The notes under the pieces were generated by a model. The model had not been told where the DNA came from. It worked only from the letters and a program-made list of their open reading frames with translations, and did not search any database. The position numbers and the translations under genes were made by a program. Of a stretch of DNA of 64,000 bases, positions 49,042 to 61,436 are shown in pieces. The DNA lies in NCBI GenBank assembly GCA_036936605.1, contig JAUPFV010000001.1, forward strand, positions 217,959,530 through 218,023,529, in the 5' to 3' direction. Position 1 is the stretch's first letter. Every line of letters begins with the position of its first letter. The DNA comes from Limnanthes douglasii subsp. nivea. Taxonomy: Eukaryota > Streptophyta > Magnoliopsida > Brassicales > Limnanthaceae.

Positions 49042-49419
49042 ACGCATTTTGTAGTAAAGATCAATGGGTTGTGTCAAGAGTTGTGTTAGGTTAGTCTCCA
49101 ATACTTTTGATATCATTGAAACGTTGATTTATTGATTTTTGAATCGATATTATTTTTAATAGATAATTTGAGATAAGAGAAGTTTTTTTAAAATAAATTG
49201 ATAATAAATTGTAATTAAAATAAATATTTATTAAAAAAAATACATATTAATTAATAAAGTAAATAAATAAAAATATAAAGTTTATTGTTAATATTTATTG
49301 AGACTCGCTAAACATTTTTTTTCTTTTGGTAGAAAACAGTAAAATTAATTAAATAAATAAAAATATGTTACATGTAGCGCTTTGGTGTATCTCTTCTCGA
49401 AAAAATAATAAGAGTGAAG

Positions 49420-49443
49420 ATGAAGAGAAATAACAGAAAATAA
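49420..49443 (+). pseudogene. Small basic ORF, copy b, cut by junction (U5)
   Basis: ATG AAG AGA AAT is followed by rearranged sequence and a TAA at codon 8. Confidence 0.6.
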
Positions 49444-49547
49444 TTGTTCGAATTCATCAAAATCGTAAAAAAAGTACACTTTCCACGATAATGCTTACAT
49501 GGTTATTTCTCAAGGTTGCAGTCCCTCAAGGTTGTTATTTCTCTGTG
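49427..49547. other. Patchwork deletion junction with templated filler (U5)
   Basis: Four pieces: the repeat-block end GAAATAA; about 80 bases copied from the pseudogene leader (AACAGAAAATAATTGTTCGA to GGTTATTTCT, matching 47041-47130); 22 bases of the inverted-repeat arm (AGGTTGCAGTCCCTCAAGG...) at 49513-49534; a second TTATTTCT; then the pseudogene exon from TCTCTGTGGACACC. Confidence 0.85.
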
Positions 49548-51728
49548 GACACCAACAACTCTTCTTGCATCCTTCCAGATGGTACCGGTATGGGTGAATG
49601 GTCCCCATCATCATCCCTCTCTTTTAGCATTACTCCATCAGCATCGTGCTGATCAGCATCAGGCACAGATGCCTGCAATTCAGTGGACGCAACTCTATCT
49701 CGAAATGCTGGTACCTTCTCAACTACCGGGCTTCCAATCTGGCAAATTGGCTGAGAGATAGCATTGTGGAGTTTTTGTGCTTCAAGATCCGCTATCTTTC
49801 ATTTCAATTCTTCCAGCTGAAAAAATGATAGCAGACGTTTTATAAACATATTAAGTGCTGATTATAGCGATTCTTTAACGCCCAATTTCATACTTACTTC
49901 TTTGGCCTAGTTTTCTATCTTTCTCTCGTACTTGTTCTTGTCGGCATATGTCTTCAACCGCTTTAATTCAGCAACAGTTGCAGACTTATTTGGAGTAGAC
50001 ACTCTAAGTTTGAGGATAAAATTACCGATTGTTTCACTCATACTAGTTGTGCCCTCGTCGTCGGGCTCCTGCCTGGATGTGCCGAGCGGTGGTGGAATCG
50101 TTTGCTTGGGGAGTCTTGGTGGTGGAATCCTTGGCTCAGGGAGTCTTGGTTGTTGGGGTCTGGGTGATATCACCTGATTCGTTTCTTTTTGTTTCTATAA
50201 TGCTCGTCTCCTTGGTTTTGGGGCTGTGATTTTCTTCCTCTTCCTTGGTTTTTCTTTCGGTGAAATAGATTCCTCATCTGCATCTCTACTATCTACTGGC
50301 TCTCCGAAAGCTTCGCTTTTAGCCTCAGTAAGATATAGTGGACCTTCGAAAACCTACCAACAGAGGCATATGTAAGTAAATAGATGCAAGCGGGTTGTTT
50401 TGAAAGTTAGGGGGTGTATAGACAAATTGTTTTTTACAAACAGTTCGCATTATACGCTGCGAATTGTGTGAAATTCTATCCCTGTTAGAGTTGCAAACAA
50501 CTCACATTTTAGAATGTGAATTGTGTGTAAACAATATGATGCGAATTGTGTGGAAACAATAAGTTGCGAACTCAGATTGCATCCCAGGGTGCAAAATGTT
50601 TGATACATTGTTCTAATATAACACCAATCAAAACGCATGATATGTTGCGAACTGTTTGCAACCCCAATTCAATACCTATATAAAGCTCATACTTGATCAT
50701 CTTTCAGGTTGGGTATTCTAATAAGCAGCGCCACGGTTGGTGTTTGGCACTCTAATCCCAACCATTTGAAAAACCTTGGTATCGAGGTCGGCTTCGCTAC
50801 CTCGAGGCCGACTTCGCTACCTCGAGGCCGAATGTTGTGTGATCCATGAAGAAGGGATGCATGGGGACAAGTTTTATCATCAAGATGCTCTGTACATAAC
50901 TAATTTTTATACTGAATAGATCAATCTTACAATTAGAAGGACGACGCAGCCGACGACTCTATCGAGTTTTTCGATTGCTAAGAAACTCCTAATAGACTGT
51001 CGAAGCTTGTACAGTATTGATCCAGACCAGTCGTAATTGTTTATTTTGCTGAGGTCTTCAACAAAATAAAGCGTGCTCCAACCCATGATATCTCCAGATA
51101 TGAAGTTGAATAGAGTGGAGCACAAAAACAGTATCAACGGCCTTGCAACGTCTTCACACTCATGCCGTCCCCCTTCGCTTATGGCTTTTTCTTTATCATC
51201 CTCGACAACATGCTATGTTAGTAAAGTACAACATCCTGCTTTATAAGATGAATTCAATTTTACACGTACCTTTATAATGATATTCGTTATTGTTTAGTAT
51301 TTGTCGGTCCTACTTTCCTGGCAGTTTTACCCATGAAGTATTTCTTTATCATCCTCGATTCGTCCTCCTCGCCGGGCGCGTATTTGTTGTGAAATGCTCT
51401 GGTTTTCGTTAACCGCATTTTCTCCGTGCCATGCTTCATCCCGAATATAACCTTCACATAGTCTTCAGTTAGATTTACAAACTTTGAGCCAATATAAAGG
51501 CATCTTTATCAACAAAGAACCTCTCGACGAGATACTGAATGATCAAGTAGAATTTCTTCTTTGGCAGCTCTGCCTCATTACGGATGTCAAAAGACGTTTT
51601 CAAAAGCATGTAGAAGGGTGTCTTTCATGCAGCTTCAATGTGGGTATGGGTAATACGGTTCTCTTTAAGAAGCTTCAGAAGGCTCACCAACCCTGATCTG
51701 TAATAGCTTGGTTTTGTTGTCATACTTC
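49541..51728 (-). pseudogene. Transposon-type gene, copy across U5/U6
   Basis: Exons 51728-51270, about 51190-50921, 50353-49898 and 49816 to the junction near 49541, where the last part and the Gln/His exon are lost. The TAG in place of the IENYAKE Tyr is present (49909-49907). At 51190-51205 the acceptor of the 90-codon exon is destroyed by replacement with CTTTATCATCCTCG. Confidence 0.65.
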
Positions 51729-52509
51729 CTGCACAAACACAAATCAGTTGGAGTGTCACACACCTCGCATCACAAGATGCGAACTTCCTATCTATTAGTT
51801 AAAGTGCCACATGATTCACATGATAAGCTGCAAATTGCCTATATATCAGTAGAGTATTTACAAGCAATTCGTAGTCTGGCCTACGAATTGTTTATAAATA
51901 CAAGCTGCGAAATGCATGGCATACACATTGAATCAAGCTGCGAATTGCTATGAAATATATACAGATATGAAGCTGCAAATTGTTTCCATCCTGGGTGATG
52001 AAGATGCGAATTGTACTACATCGCACACGTACAAGCTGGGAACTGTTCTATTTTTTACATGCACGTTGCAGGGATCTAGGAAATATCAAAACAACACCAA
52101 AATTAATAATCAACTACCTAATGCACATCTAACATACATCACAGTTCTCAGGAAAGTATTAACATTACATGCAACCAAACTTCTACCCTGGGTTCGACAA
52201 TTAACCCATAAACTCACAAACTATCGTTACTAAATACTTCGTTCCGGTATAAAAAGCAACGCAGACCGTGAAATAACAGAAAATAATTGTTCGAATTCAT
52301 CAAAATCGTAAAAAAAGTACACTTTCCACGATAATGCTTACATGGTTATTTCTAAAAACTGTACTATTCACCGGTCGGAGACGAATTGACGACAACGTTT
52401 TCGAACAGAAGGTGGTTACTCGTTTGACGGAGTAAAAGATGGTGATCGGTCCAATTCCGTTGAAGGTGCGAAAGGCGACTGATTTCATAGAGAAGCTGTA
52501 GGGGTTTCG

Positions 52510-52514
<5 letters not shown>

Positions 52515-52541
<27 letters not shown>
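52515..52541. repeat. (GA)n microsatellite, 27 bp (U6)
   Basis: Short allele of the leader GA tract. Confidence 0.95.
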
Positions 52542-52542
<1 letters not shown>

Positions 52543-54018
52543 ATCACGAAGTCAAACGTTTTCTGGTGGTTTCTAAAATTAGACGTGTTTGGGTTTGTTT
52601 AGGGTGATGGGAAGGTGGCAAAAAGTGGATTTGAAGTGAAAAATGGGTATATATAGTCGGAAGATCTTTAGGTTTATATTCATGCACCAATGATTTTTAT
52701 TGGTTTTTGAAGTACGAATTACAACTAAGTTTTTTAATATAACTATTCAAGCACCTCGCGCTCCCATTATGGTCACTAATCTCGTGATGATTAAATATAT
52801 TTTTGGGTGTAAAAACGGAAGATCTTTAGGTTTATAGTATTAAAAATATGTTACAGAGAATAGTGAGAGAAAGAAGACGCTTGTATTTAATATTTTTTGA
52901 AAAAGTCCAACCCTTTTAATGAAGTTGGTTGAGATATTTATTCTCTTTTTGATATTTATGGGTCTTTTGGGTCAGATTTTGTTATTCGGATCCATGTTAT
53001 GAGCCCTCGAGCCCATACTTCAAGGTACTATGCATACAGCTGAGTCACTGGTTTACTTAGGTAACTGCTTTGTCATCAAGTTTTAATCATTAGGTCTGAA
53101 TTGTCCCTTTAAGAAAAATCCGAATTACTAGTATAGGCTTCCAAAGATATCCGATCATATCAACATTTAGTTAATCAAACATTGTGATTCGCATTTAGTT
53201 AATCAGTTGTTCATGATTTACATTTACATTGCTTTCTTTGCACATGTAATATTTGGTTTTTCATATGCAAAAGCTTCTTTCTCCAAAACCATAACCTCAT
53301 CTACATTATGTACAAGACGATGAATAAAAAAATAGCATAACAAGGTTCAATAATTGTATCAGAAACCTTAAGAGATAGAAAAATGGAAAACGTGGACATC
53401 ATTCGACATGGATTTGGTAGTCCCCTTAAGTATTTCTAGAAAATGATACTTTGATAATGACCACGAAGACTCATCAAAGAAATCTTTTGATAAAATCTTT
53501 CACATATCTTAGTGAATTAAAAATTATTAATTATTTATTCCTATTAATAAGTATGAAATTTTATTAAATGTAACATGTTTTTATTAATATTTAAAAAAAA
53601 AAGATAATCCTCACAAAAAATCACTGTAAATAATTTAAATAATATTTTTTTTTATAAAAATAATAATATTTTTTTTATACAGCATTAATGAAAATTATTA
53701 TTTTGCTTTAATTTTTAATTTTGTACCGTTACTATTTTTTCAATTCTATCACTTTTTACTTTTTACATTTTCACTTTTTTATATCCTCCTTATATTTTAT
53801 TATATTGTTGGTAACTAACTAACTTAGTTACTCTAACAGTATAGGAATATATAATGAGGACGTGAGAAAGTAAAATTAATCTATATTTAACATTATTTAA
53901 ATTATTTACAAATATTTTTTTGATTTTTTTTTTCAAATTTAATTTAAAAGGTAACATTTGATAAGTAACAAATTATTTAAATTTTCTAGACTTGTCTAAA
54001 ATATTTTTTAGAGGGAAG

Positions 54019-54264
54019 ATGGGTAGAAAGGGAACAATTGGCAGAAAAAATGAGAAGAGGGGACGAACGAGAGTGAGAAGACTATATAAAACAAAATTAG
54101 TGATGATCGATTGCTTGCAATTCATTAAGCAACGGTATCGTCTCTTTACGTTCTTTTGTTCTTCTTCGTTTTACAATAGATCTTGTGTAAATGAATATAT
54201 ATTATTGTTTTTCTATTTTATTTTTTATAAAATTAAAAAAAAAAAAATTGAACGCATTTTGTAG
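54019..54264 (+). CDS. Small basic ORF, copy a (U6)
   Basis: 81 codons, ending KKKKIERIL with one extra Lys from a longer A-run. Confidence 0.28.
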   Translation: MGRKGTIGRKNEKRGRTRVRRLYKTKLVMIDCLQFIKQRYRLFTFFCSSSFYNRSCVNEYILLFFYFIFYKIKKKKIERIL

Positions 54265-54631
54265 TAAAGATCAATGAGTTGTGTCAAGAGTTGTGTTAGG
54301 TTAGTCTCCAATACTTTTGATATCATTGAAACGTTGATTTATTGATTTTTGAATCGATATTATTTTTAATAGATAATTTGAGACAAGAGAAGTTTTTTTT
54401 AAAATAAATTGATAATAAATTGTAATTAAAATAAATATTTATTAAAAAAAATACATATTAATTAATAAAGTAAATAAATAAAAATTTAAAGTTTATTGTT
54501 AATATTTATTGAGACTCGCTAAACATTTTTGTTTCTTTTGGTAGAAAACAGTAAAATTAATTAAATAAATAAAAATATGTTACATGTAGCGCTTTGGTGT
54601 ATCTCTTCTCGAAAAAATAATAAGAGTGAAG

Positions 54632-54805
54632 ATGAAGAGAAATAAAACAATTGACGAGAAGATTAGGAAGAGAGGACGAAAGAACGTGAGAAGGTTATAT
54701 AAAGTGAAGCCATGGATGATCGAATGCCTGGAATTTATCAAGCAATCGATATCATCTCTTTACATTTTTTGTTTTTCTTCGTTTTTTACAGTATATCTTG
54801 TGTGA
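54632..54805 (+). CDS. Small basic ORF, copy b (U6)
   Basis: 57 codons, intact. It carries TTT in LEFIK and AGT near the end, like U1 and unlike U2 and U4. Confidence 0.28.
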   Translation: MKRNKTIDEKIRKRGRKNVRRLYKVKPWMIECLEFIKQSISSLYIFCFSSFFTVYLV

Positions 54806-55851
54806 AGCGAAATATATTATCGATTTTTTCGGTTTTTTATGAAAGTAAGAAGAAATTGAAAGCATTTTGCACCAAGTAATCCTTAAGGTATATGAATTAA
54901 GGATCAAGGATTTAGGAGTTGGGTCAGGTCAGTCCCCGTACTTTTGCTATCGTTTAATCCTCTATTTATTGATGTTTGAATTGATATTTCTTTTCAATAG
55001 ATGATTTGAGATCGGAGAATTTTTGTTAATAAGAATAATAATAAATGTTAGTTACTCTAAAGTATGATAAATTAGAAAGAGAAAATACAAAAATACAAAA
55101 ATAAATAAATAAACTTAGTTAGGTTCTAGTATGAATTATCTTCAATTATGTTCTAGTTTTGATAATCGGATTTTCATTTTTTTATGAAATTAAGAAGAAA
55201 TGGAACGCATTCGCAGCAAGGAATCCTTAGGGATAATGATGAATGAGTTTTGTCAGGTGAGTTCCCATAGTTTTGATATCGTTCAATCGTCGATTTGTTG
55301 ATGTTTGAATCGATATTGCTTTTAAATAGATGATTTGAGATCAAATATATTTTCTTAACAAAATTAATAATAAATGTTAGTTACTCTAAAGTATAATAAG
55401 TTAGAGAAGAAAAAAGAAAAAAGAAATAAATATATTTAGTTAGTTAGTATAAAAATAATAATAAAGACTTGTAGTATCTTTTATTATAGCTCTATACTTG
55501 GATATGAAACTTCATATATAGAAAAGAAAATCGATATGAATAAAATCTGAATGACCATAAACCGAATTCTGAATATCTAAAGTAAACTATATTAGATGAA
55601 CACAGAAAAACATCATACAAGAATCTTGACACAAAACAATATACAACTCAGCCTATTCTCGGGTCATAATCCGGGTCTATATCCGTGCCAGGGTCTTCAT
55701 CTGGCGTTGTAGATGGGTCATAATCTACGTCTTCATTATTTAGGCCTGGGTCTCTATATGGGACTGCATGTGGGCCTGGGACTGCAATTTGGCGTGTGAC
55801 TGCAGCTGGGGGTGGGTCTTCATCTGGATCTTCATCCAACGGTTACTTGGA

Positions 55852-56656
55852 TATAAATGAACCGAAAACTCGTCTTTAAAAACAAAACGAAACCCACTTC
55901 AACTTCATACTTCACGTCTCTCGCTTTCTTGATCTCTCGATCTCTCGCTCTCTCGCTCTCTGTCGGTCTGACGGAGAATACAAATCTCCTACACGACAAA
56001 TCTCCGATCATACATTGAATCTGTATTCTTTTCAAGAGAGAAAGACAGTACTCGTACTCAATTGTGTTTTCAGCTTTTATTTACGACTCGTGATTTCGAT
56101 CACTACTCATTGTTTCGATTTCGGTCCGTTCCGTTGGTTATCGGAGTTTCACATTCGGCGCTTCCACTGTATCTCCTCCGTCTGCCATTGAAATCAAGGT
56201 ATTCTTGTTGAGTTCGTATCACAAATCTTGTATTATTATTTTTTGAATTTGAATTTGAATTGATATTTGAATTTAAAATATAATTCAGTTGATCGGCTTA
56301 ATTAATTTCGATGATTTCTATGAGACTGAGTAACTACGTAGCCTAGGTATCTACTTGAGAATGAGGTATACCATACCATACCAGACTGATGTTACAGGTT
56401 CGGTCTTGTTTCGCCGAGTAGTATCTTTTATTGATTTAAAGGAGAAGCAAAAGACAGAAAAAAATAATATAAAGACTTGTAGTATCTTTTATTATAGCTC
56501 TATATTACGAAAGATTACAATGCGTTGCCATTCTCCTTGGATGATATGTTCATGCCTAGATCGATCTCTATTACCATAAGGTTGCCTTTCTTGTATAACC
56601 AACCAACTCCTTTCTTTTCGTCTATTACAGATCTTCCTTGAACAGATTGCCACATC
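55852..56656 (+). promoter_or_regulatory. MADS promoter, leader and 5'-UTR intron (U6)
   Basis: TATAAAT at 55852-55858; predicted intron 56199-56630. One difference from the other units: AATGCGTTGCC for AATGTGTTGCC at 56522, inside the intron. Confidence 0.55.
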
Positions 56657-57616
56657 ATGGTAGGAAAACCAAGAATGAGAGGTGTTCCCACCCAAAAAAG
56701 AGAAACCGCGTCGCAGAGATGCGTCACTTTCACCAAACGCCGCCAGGGCCTTTTCAGTAAAGCCGCTCAGCTTTGTCAGTTGTCTGGTGCTCAGATCGCC
56801 ATTCTCGTTACCGCTCCCTCCAACAGAAACAACTACTATGTCTTCGGTCATCCTTCAGTCGATGATCTTACCGACAGAGTTTTGTTGGCTACTACTTCCT
56901 CCACTTCCTCAACTTCCTCAACTTCCTCCACTTCCTTGGCTTCGACATCCTCTGCTTCCACTTCCAGTTCGAGTTCCAGTTTGTGTTCGAGTTTCAGTGA
57001 TCAGACAAAAACCCTAACCCTAACCCCAACGGGAAAGAAAAGAAAAAGAGATGAGATCACTCTTGATGATCGCTGCTGCTGGGACGATGACTCGGACCTA
57101 GATCTTACCATCGAGGAGAGAATCCAGAGGATGGAGAAGCTAAAGGACCACGCACTCAAGAGGATGAGGTCAGGTGTCTTGGAGACCAAGAAACCCCAGT
57201 CACCACTTGAGAATCAGAATCCGAACCAGAATGTCCTGGCTGATCATCTTGCACTTGCTGCTGAAACTCAAGTAGATCATGATCATGATCATTATCTAGA
57301 TCTAGATCTAGACCTAGGGTTTGATCTGGATTTCGTGTTTGCTGATTCACAAACCAGCCATCAAGAAACTGTCGACGGACTCGGTAATAACAGTCGTGGT
57401 ATTGAAGGCCAAGGTCCTGAACCGTACATGGCATTTCTGGAAAAGGAAATCGATGCCTTGCCTGATGATGGATATGCAATTGGGAATAGCTTCTCTGATC
57501 CGATGGGCGCTATGATTGATGAGATCGATTGTGGGTATAATAATGTTACTATGGCTAGCCGTTGCTGCGACTGCTCTTTCGATATCTTCCCACCAAATGT
57601 AACTCTTTCGTATTGA
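56657..57616 (+). CDS. Type I (M-alpha) MADS-box transcription factor (U6)
   Basis: 319 residues, identical to the other three copies. All domain and motif positions are as described for the U1 copy. Confidence 0.95.
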   Translation: MVGKPRMRGVPTQKRETASQRCVTFTKRRQGLFSKAAQLCQLSGAQIAILVTAPSNRNNYYVFGHPSVDDLTDRVLLATTSSTSSTSSTSSTSLASTSSASTSSSSSSLCSSFSDQTKTLTLTPTGKKRKRDEITLDDRCCWDDDSDLDLTIEERIQRMEKLKDHALKRMRSGVLETKKPQSPLENQNPNQNVLADHLALAAETQVDHDHDHYLDLDLDLGFDLDFVFADSQTSHQETVDGLGNNSRGIEGQGPEPYMAFLEKEIDALPDDGYAIGNSFSDPMGAMIDEIDCGYNNVTMASRCCDCSFDIFPPNVTLSY

Positions 57617-59058
57617 GAGTTAGGAACAGCTGACTTGAATAGAGTAGGTTTATTGTATACAATTGGAGATTACTCTAACAAATTACTACGTGTTAGAATA
57701 CTGAGATTGGTGTAACAAATTAATGAGTTGTAAAGTTTAACCGTACATAAATAAATAAGAACATAGTGAGTATTATGAGTAAGGTTGCCAAGTCTGTGAG
57801 AGTACCACTTTAAGGTACTTTTATTGATGCTCCCACGAGTCCATGAATGAATGAGCACTAACATTGTCAATTCTTGTATTATACAATGTATCTCTGCTAA
57901 GATTTATCAAAACATTTCGTATGAATAAGAAAATACCAACTTATGTATATGACCAAGGTTCCCAAGTCTATCGAGTATAGGTAGACTAAACCTACAATCT
58001 GTTATCTGTGAACAGACACAAATCAAGTATCATATGCTACCAAAATAAATTAACCTACAATCTGTTATCTGTGAACAGACACAAATCAAGTATCATATGC
58101 TACCAAAATAAATTAAATTGAGGCTTTGCCATTTCTTTTTTCTGCTATCCTCCTTCTCCCTATTGGCTACTGCCACATTCATAGCATACTATTACTACTA
58201 TGATGGCTCACTTTTTCTACTAAAACCACTTTTCTAATAAAATTTAGTGCTGCTTCTCTTTTCTATAGATGTGGTCTGATTTGATTTTACGTGGACTTAT
58301 TGAAATTGTCTTTTTATATTCAATACTTTTCTAATACAGCTTTTTTTTCTTTTCGACTTGGTTAAACTTTAGCACTAGTTCCCACCTTTCTTTTGTTAAA
58401 ATTAGTTTGACTTGTTATTTTTATTAAAATTTTAAGATAAAAAATCGATAGTAACAATCACGATCGCATGAAATGTAATAAAATTATAATTATTTTCATT
58501 TTGATTATAAGATTAGAGATGGAATGGATTATAATAGTATTGGAACATGTAGTTGTATAAAATTAAGTTAATTAAAAATTATGCTCATCTTCTATCATCT
58601 GTAGTCTCCATCATCTATCATTTATATATAGAGTACCAAAATGAAATTAAGATTTATAGAGAACAAAAAAAAAGTTAAGAAAACAAAAAGAAAAGATACA
58701 CCAACTATAGAAATAATACTTACTAAGTCTAAGAGTAGGAGGCAGAGTGAAATGCAGAATTTGACTTCTCCTTCAGCACTTTTGCTCGTAAAGAAAAAAA
58801 ATGAAAATGAGAATTTGATATGAAAGGTGTTATGATTTGGCCACTACAAATATTCAATACCCTTCAAAATAATTGTCTTTTCTCATTGAAAATTCATGAA
58901 GTAGTACTACCACTCGTCCTATGTATATTTTAAAAAAGACTAAAATTAGATTTGATATTGATGTATGTTTTAAAGTTTTTTTATTAAATTATATAATCGA
59001 AACTAGTTTGCGTGTGGAATGTAGACGGAAAATTAAAATATTATAAAAGTAAAATTTA

Positions 59059-59742
59059 AAGAAATCCCAATCACCACTTGAGAATCAGAATCAGAATGCC
59101 AATGTCCTGGGTGATCATCTTGCACCAGCTGCTGAAACTCAAACAGATCTTGATCTAGAGCTAGGGTTTGATCTGGATTTCGTGTTTGCTAATATCCAGA
59201 GCGATTTTGCTGAGGAATTTTCTGACTTTGGTGATTTACAAACCAGGCAACAAGAAAGTGTGAACGAACCGGTTAATAACAGTCATACTAATGAGGGCCA
59301 AGGTGGTGAACCGTACATGGAATCTCTGATAAAGGAAATAGATGCCTTGGGTGATGATGACAATGCAATCTCTGATCCAATGGGCTCTATGATTGATGAG
59401 ATTGATCGTGGGTATGATAATGTTGCTAATATCCAGAGGGATTTTTCAGAGGAATGTTATGACTCTGGTGATTTACAAACCAGGCAACAAGGAAGTGTGA
59501 GCGAACCGGGTAATAGCAGTCGTAGTAATGAAGGGCAGGGTCTTGAACCGTACATGGAGTTTCTGGAAAAGGAAATAGATGCCTTGGGTGATGATGATTA
59601 TGCAATTGGAAATAGCTTGTCTGACCCAAAGGGCGCTATGAGTGATGAGATTGATTGTGGGTATAACAATCTTAATTTGGCTAGCCGTTGCTGCGACAGC
59701 TCTTTTGATTTCTTCCGACCAAATAGAGCTCTTTGTTATTGA
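59059..59742 (+). pseudogene. MADS-less paralogue (U6)
   Basis: 227 open codons. Gln replaces Glu at the start of the second module (ANIQRDF for ANIERDF), matching the ANIQSDF of the first module, a possible small conversion between the two modules. It also carries the silent TTT in SSFDFF and GACCCA in SDPKG. Confidence 0.75.
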
Positions 59743-59992
59743 GAGTTAGAAGAGTTGACTTTGTTTTTTCGTGAATATTCATTATTGAAGTTGAATAGAT
59801 TAGGTTTACCTACACAATTTGAAATTGCTCTAGTGAATTGACAATTTTGTAGAGCTGTAAATCAGTTGACTATTGAGATTGCTCAGTAACAAGTAACAAA
59901 TGAGTCGTAAATGAGTTGTAAAGTCGAATAGAGATTATGTGATAATAGATATATAAACAATTTAATTCAGATGTGTGTTTTGGTTTTTCCAG

Positions 59993-60410
59993 CTACTTAT
60001 TTCGTAACCAAAATCAAAATCCAGCGCTTCATCAAGATCCAGCCAATCTCAAGCATGATCTACGTTTAGACCAGTGTGTTCCACAGTCTCAGCTTCTTAC
60101 GGCCCAAGAACTCATTCCTTTAGCTGATCCGCAAAAAGATCCTCCCGCTGATGCTGATGCTGATGCTGATGCTAATACTGATACTATTAATGGAAGTGAA
60201 GTTGTTGGTAAAATTAATAGTGGTGATTGGCATATAGATCTTCTCCAAAACGAAGCAGGAGGTTTTTTCGCAGACATTGATGATGCATATAAGGCTGATG
60301 TTGGTAAGAAGTGCGAAACCGACAACTGGATTTCCAATTTTATCAAAACACATGATATTTCTATTGGGTTTAAGGAGCTGAATCAAATATTGATATCTGG
60401 TCACTACTAA
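59993..60410 (+). CDS. Acidic exon-like ORF (U6)
   Basis: Protein the same as U1 and U2 from acceptor to stop; U4 is the outlier. Confidence 0.35.
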
Positions 60411-60742
60411 GCATTGTTCTGTCTCATGTAGATTTATATCGAGTCCATTGTCACAAGTTCTATAGACTTATATGATATAATATTTTTAGTTTTCCGATTT
60501 ATTGTATTGTGTCTATTGTGACGAGTTATATAGTTTTATACGATATTGAATCTATTGTAACCTACTGTATCTATTGTCAGGAGTTATATGTTTCAACATG
60601 TGAATGCAATGCCAACACGGAGGATTAATTTTTACACTTGTCACTGTTGGTATTCTTGTAAATTCTCTTCTGCCTTCAACTATAATCACATACTTATCTT
60701 CATATGTAAATTACATACAAATCACATATCTAATCATGATAC

Positions 60743-61436
60743 GTGTATGGAATTTAACCTTGAGTATGAACAGGTACTATTTCCATATCTAATCTATCTA
60801 GTTCGCAGGCACATAACATCTATTGAACAGCAGTTTATGTTGCAGGTCGAGATTAGGATTGTAGAATGCTTGATGTTGTACATCTGCGGCTAAAATGTAC
60901 TGTTAGGGATGACTTCTGCAGGTTGCAGTCCCTCAAGGTTGGTATGCTGAGAAATTAGTATGCTGAGACCGACCTCTAATCTAATACCCATTTCTCCCAT
61001 TTGTACAAGCATGGTTCCTTCCTACAACATTACCAAAAACCACTATCTTCACAAAAATAGCACTAGATGCCTCTAAAACAACATCAATTGAACTCTCAGC
61101 AGACTATAATATGAATACTTTATTACTTATACCTGTATAAATTCAATTGTACACCCAAAAAAAGGTCTACTGTCCATTCACCATATAACATCATTGGCCT
61201 GCAAACCAAGTTCACTGCATTGTAGCAGCAAACCTACCAACCTTGAGGGACTGCAACCTGCAGAAGTCATCCCTAACAGTACATTTTAGCCGCAGATGTA
61301 CAACATCAAGCATTCTACAATCCTAATCTCGACCTGCAACAGAAACTGCTGTTCAATAGATGTTATGTGCCTGCGAACTAGATAGATTAGATATGGAAAT
61401 AGTACCTGTTCATACTCAAGGTTAAATTCCATACAC
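60743..61436. repeat. 202-bp inverted repeat with 290-bp spacer (U6)
   Basis: Left arm 60743-60944, right arm 61235-61436. The right arm has CAGCAGTTTCTG where the left has TTTATG, and ATGTACAAC rather than U4's ATTTACAAC, so it is closer to perfect than in U4. Confidence 0.92.

Larger units (their letters stand above)
45526..50747. repeat. Tandem unit U5 (heavily deleted)
   Basis: 5222 bp. Normal up to the second small basic ORF, then a patchwork junction at about 49427-49547 jumps into the 28456-28866-equivalent exon of the pseudogene. About 10.6 kb of the U4 layout is missing, including the MADS gene, both MADS relatives, the acidic exon, inverted repeat, minisatellite and palindromes. 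Confidence 0.92.
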
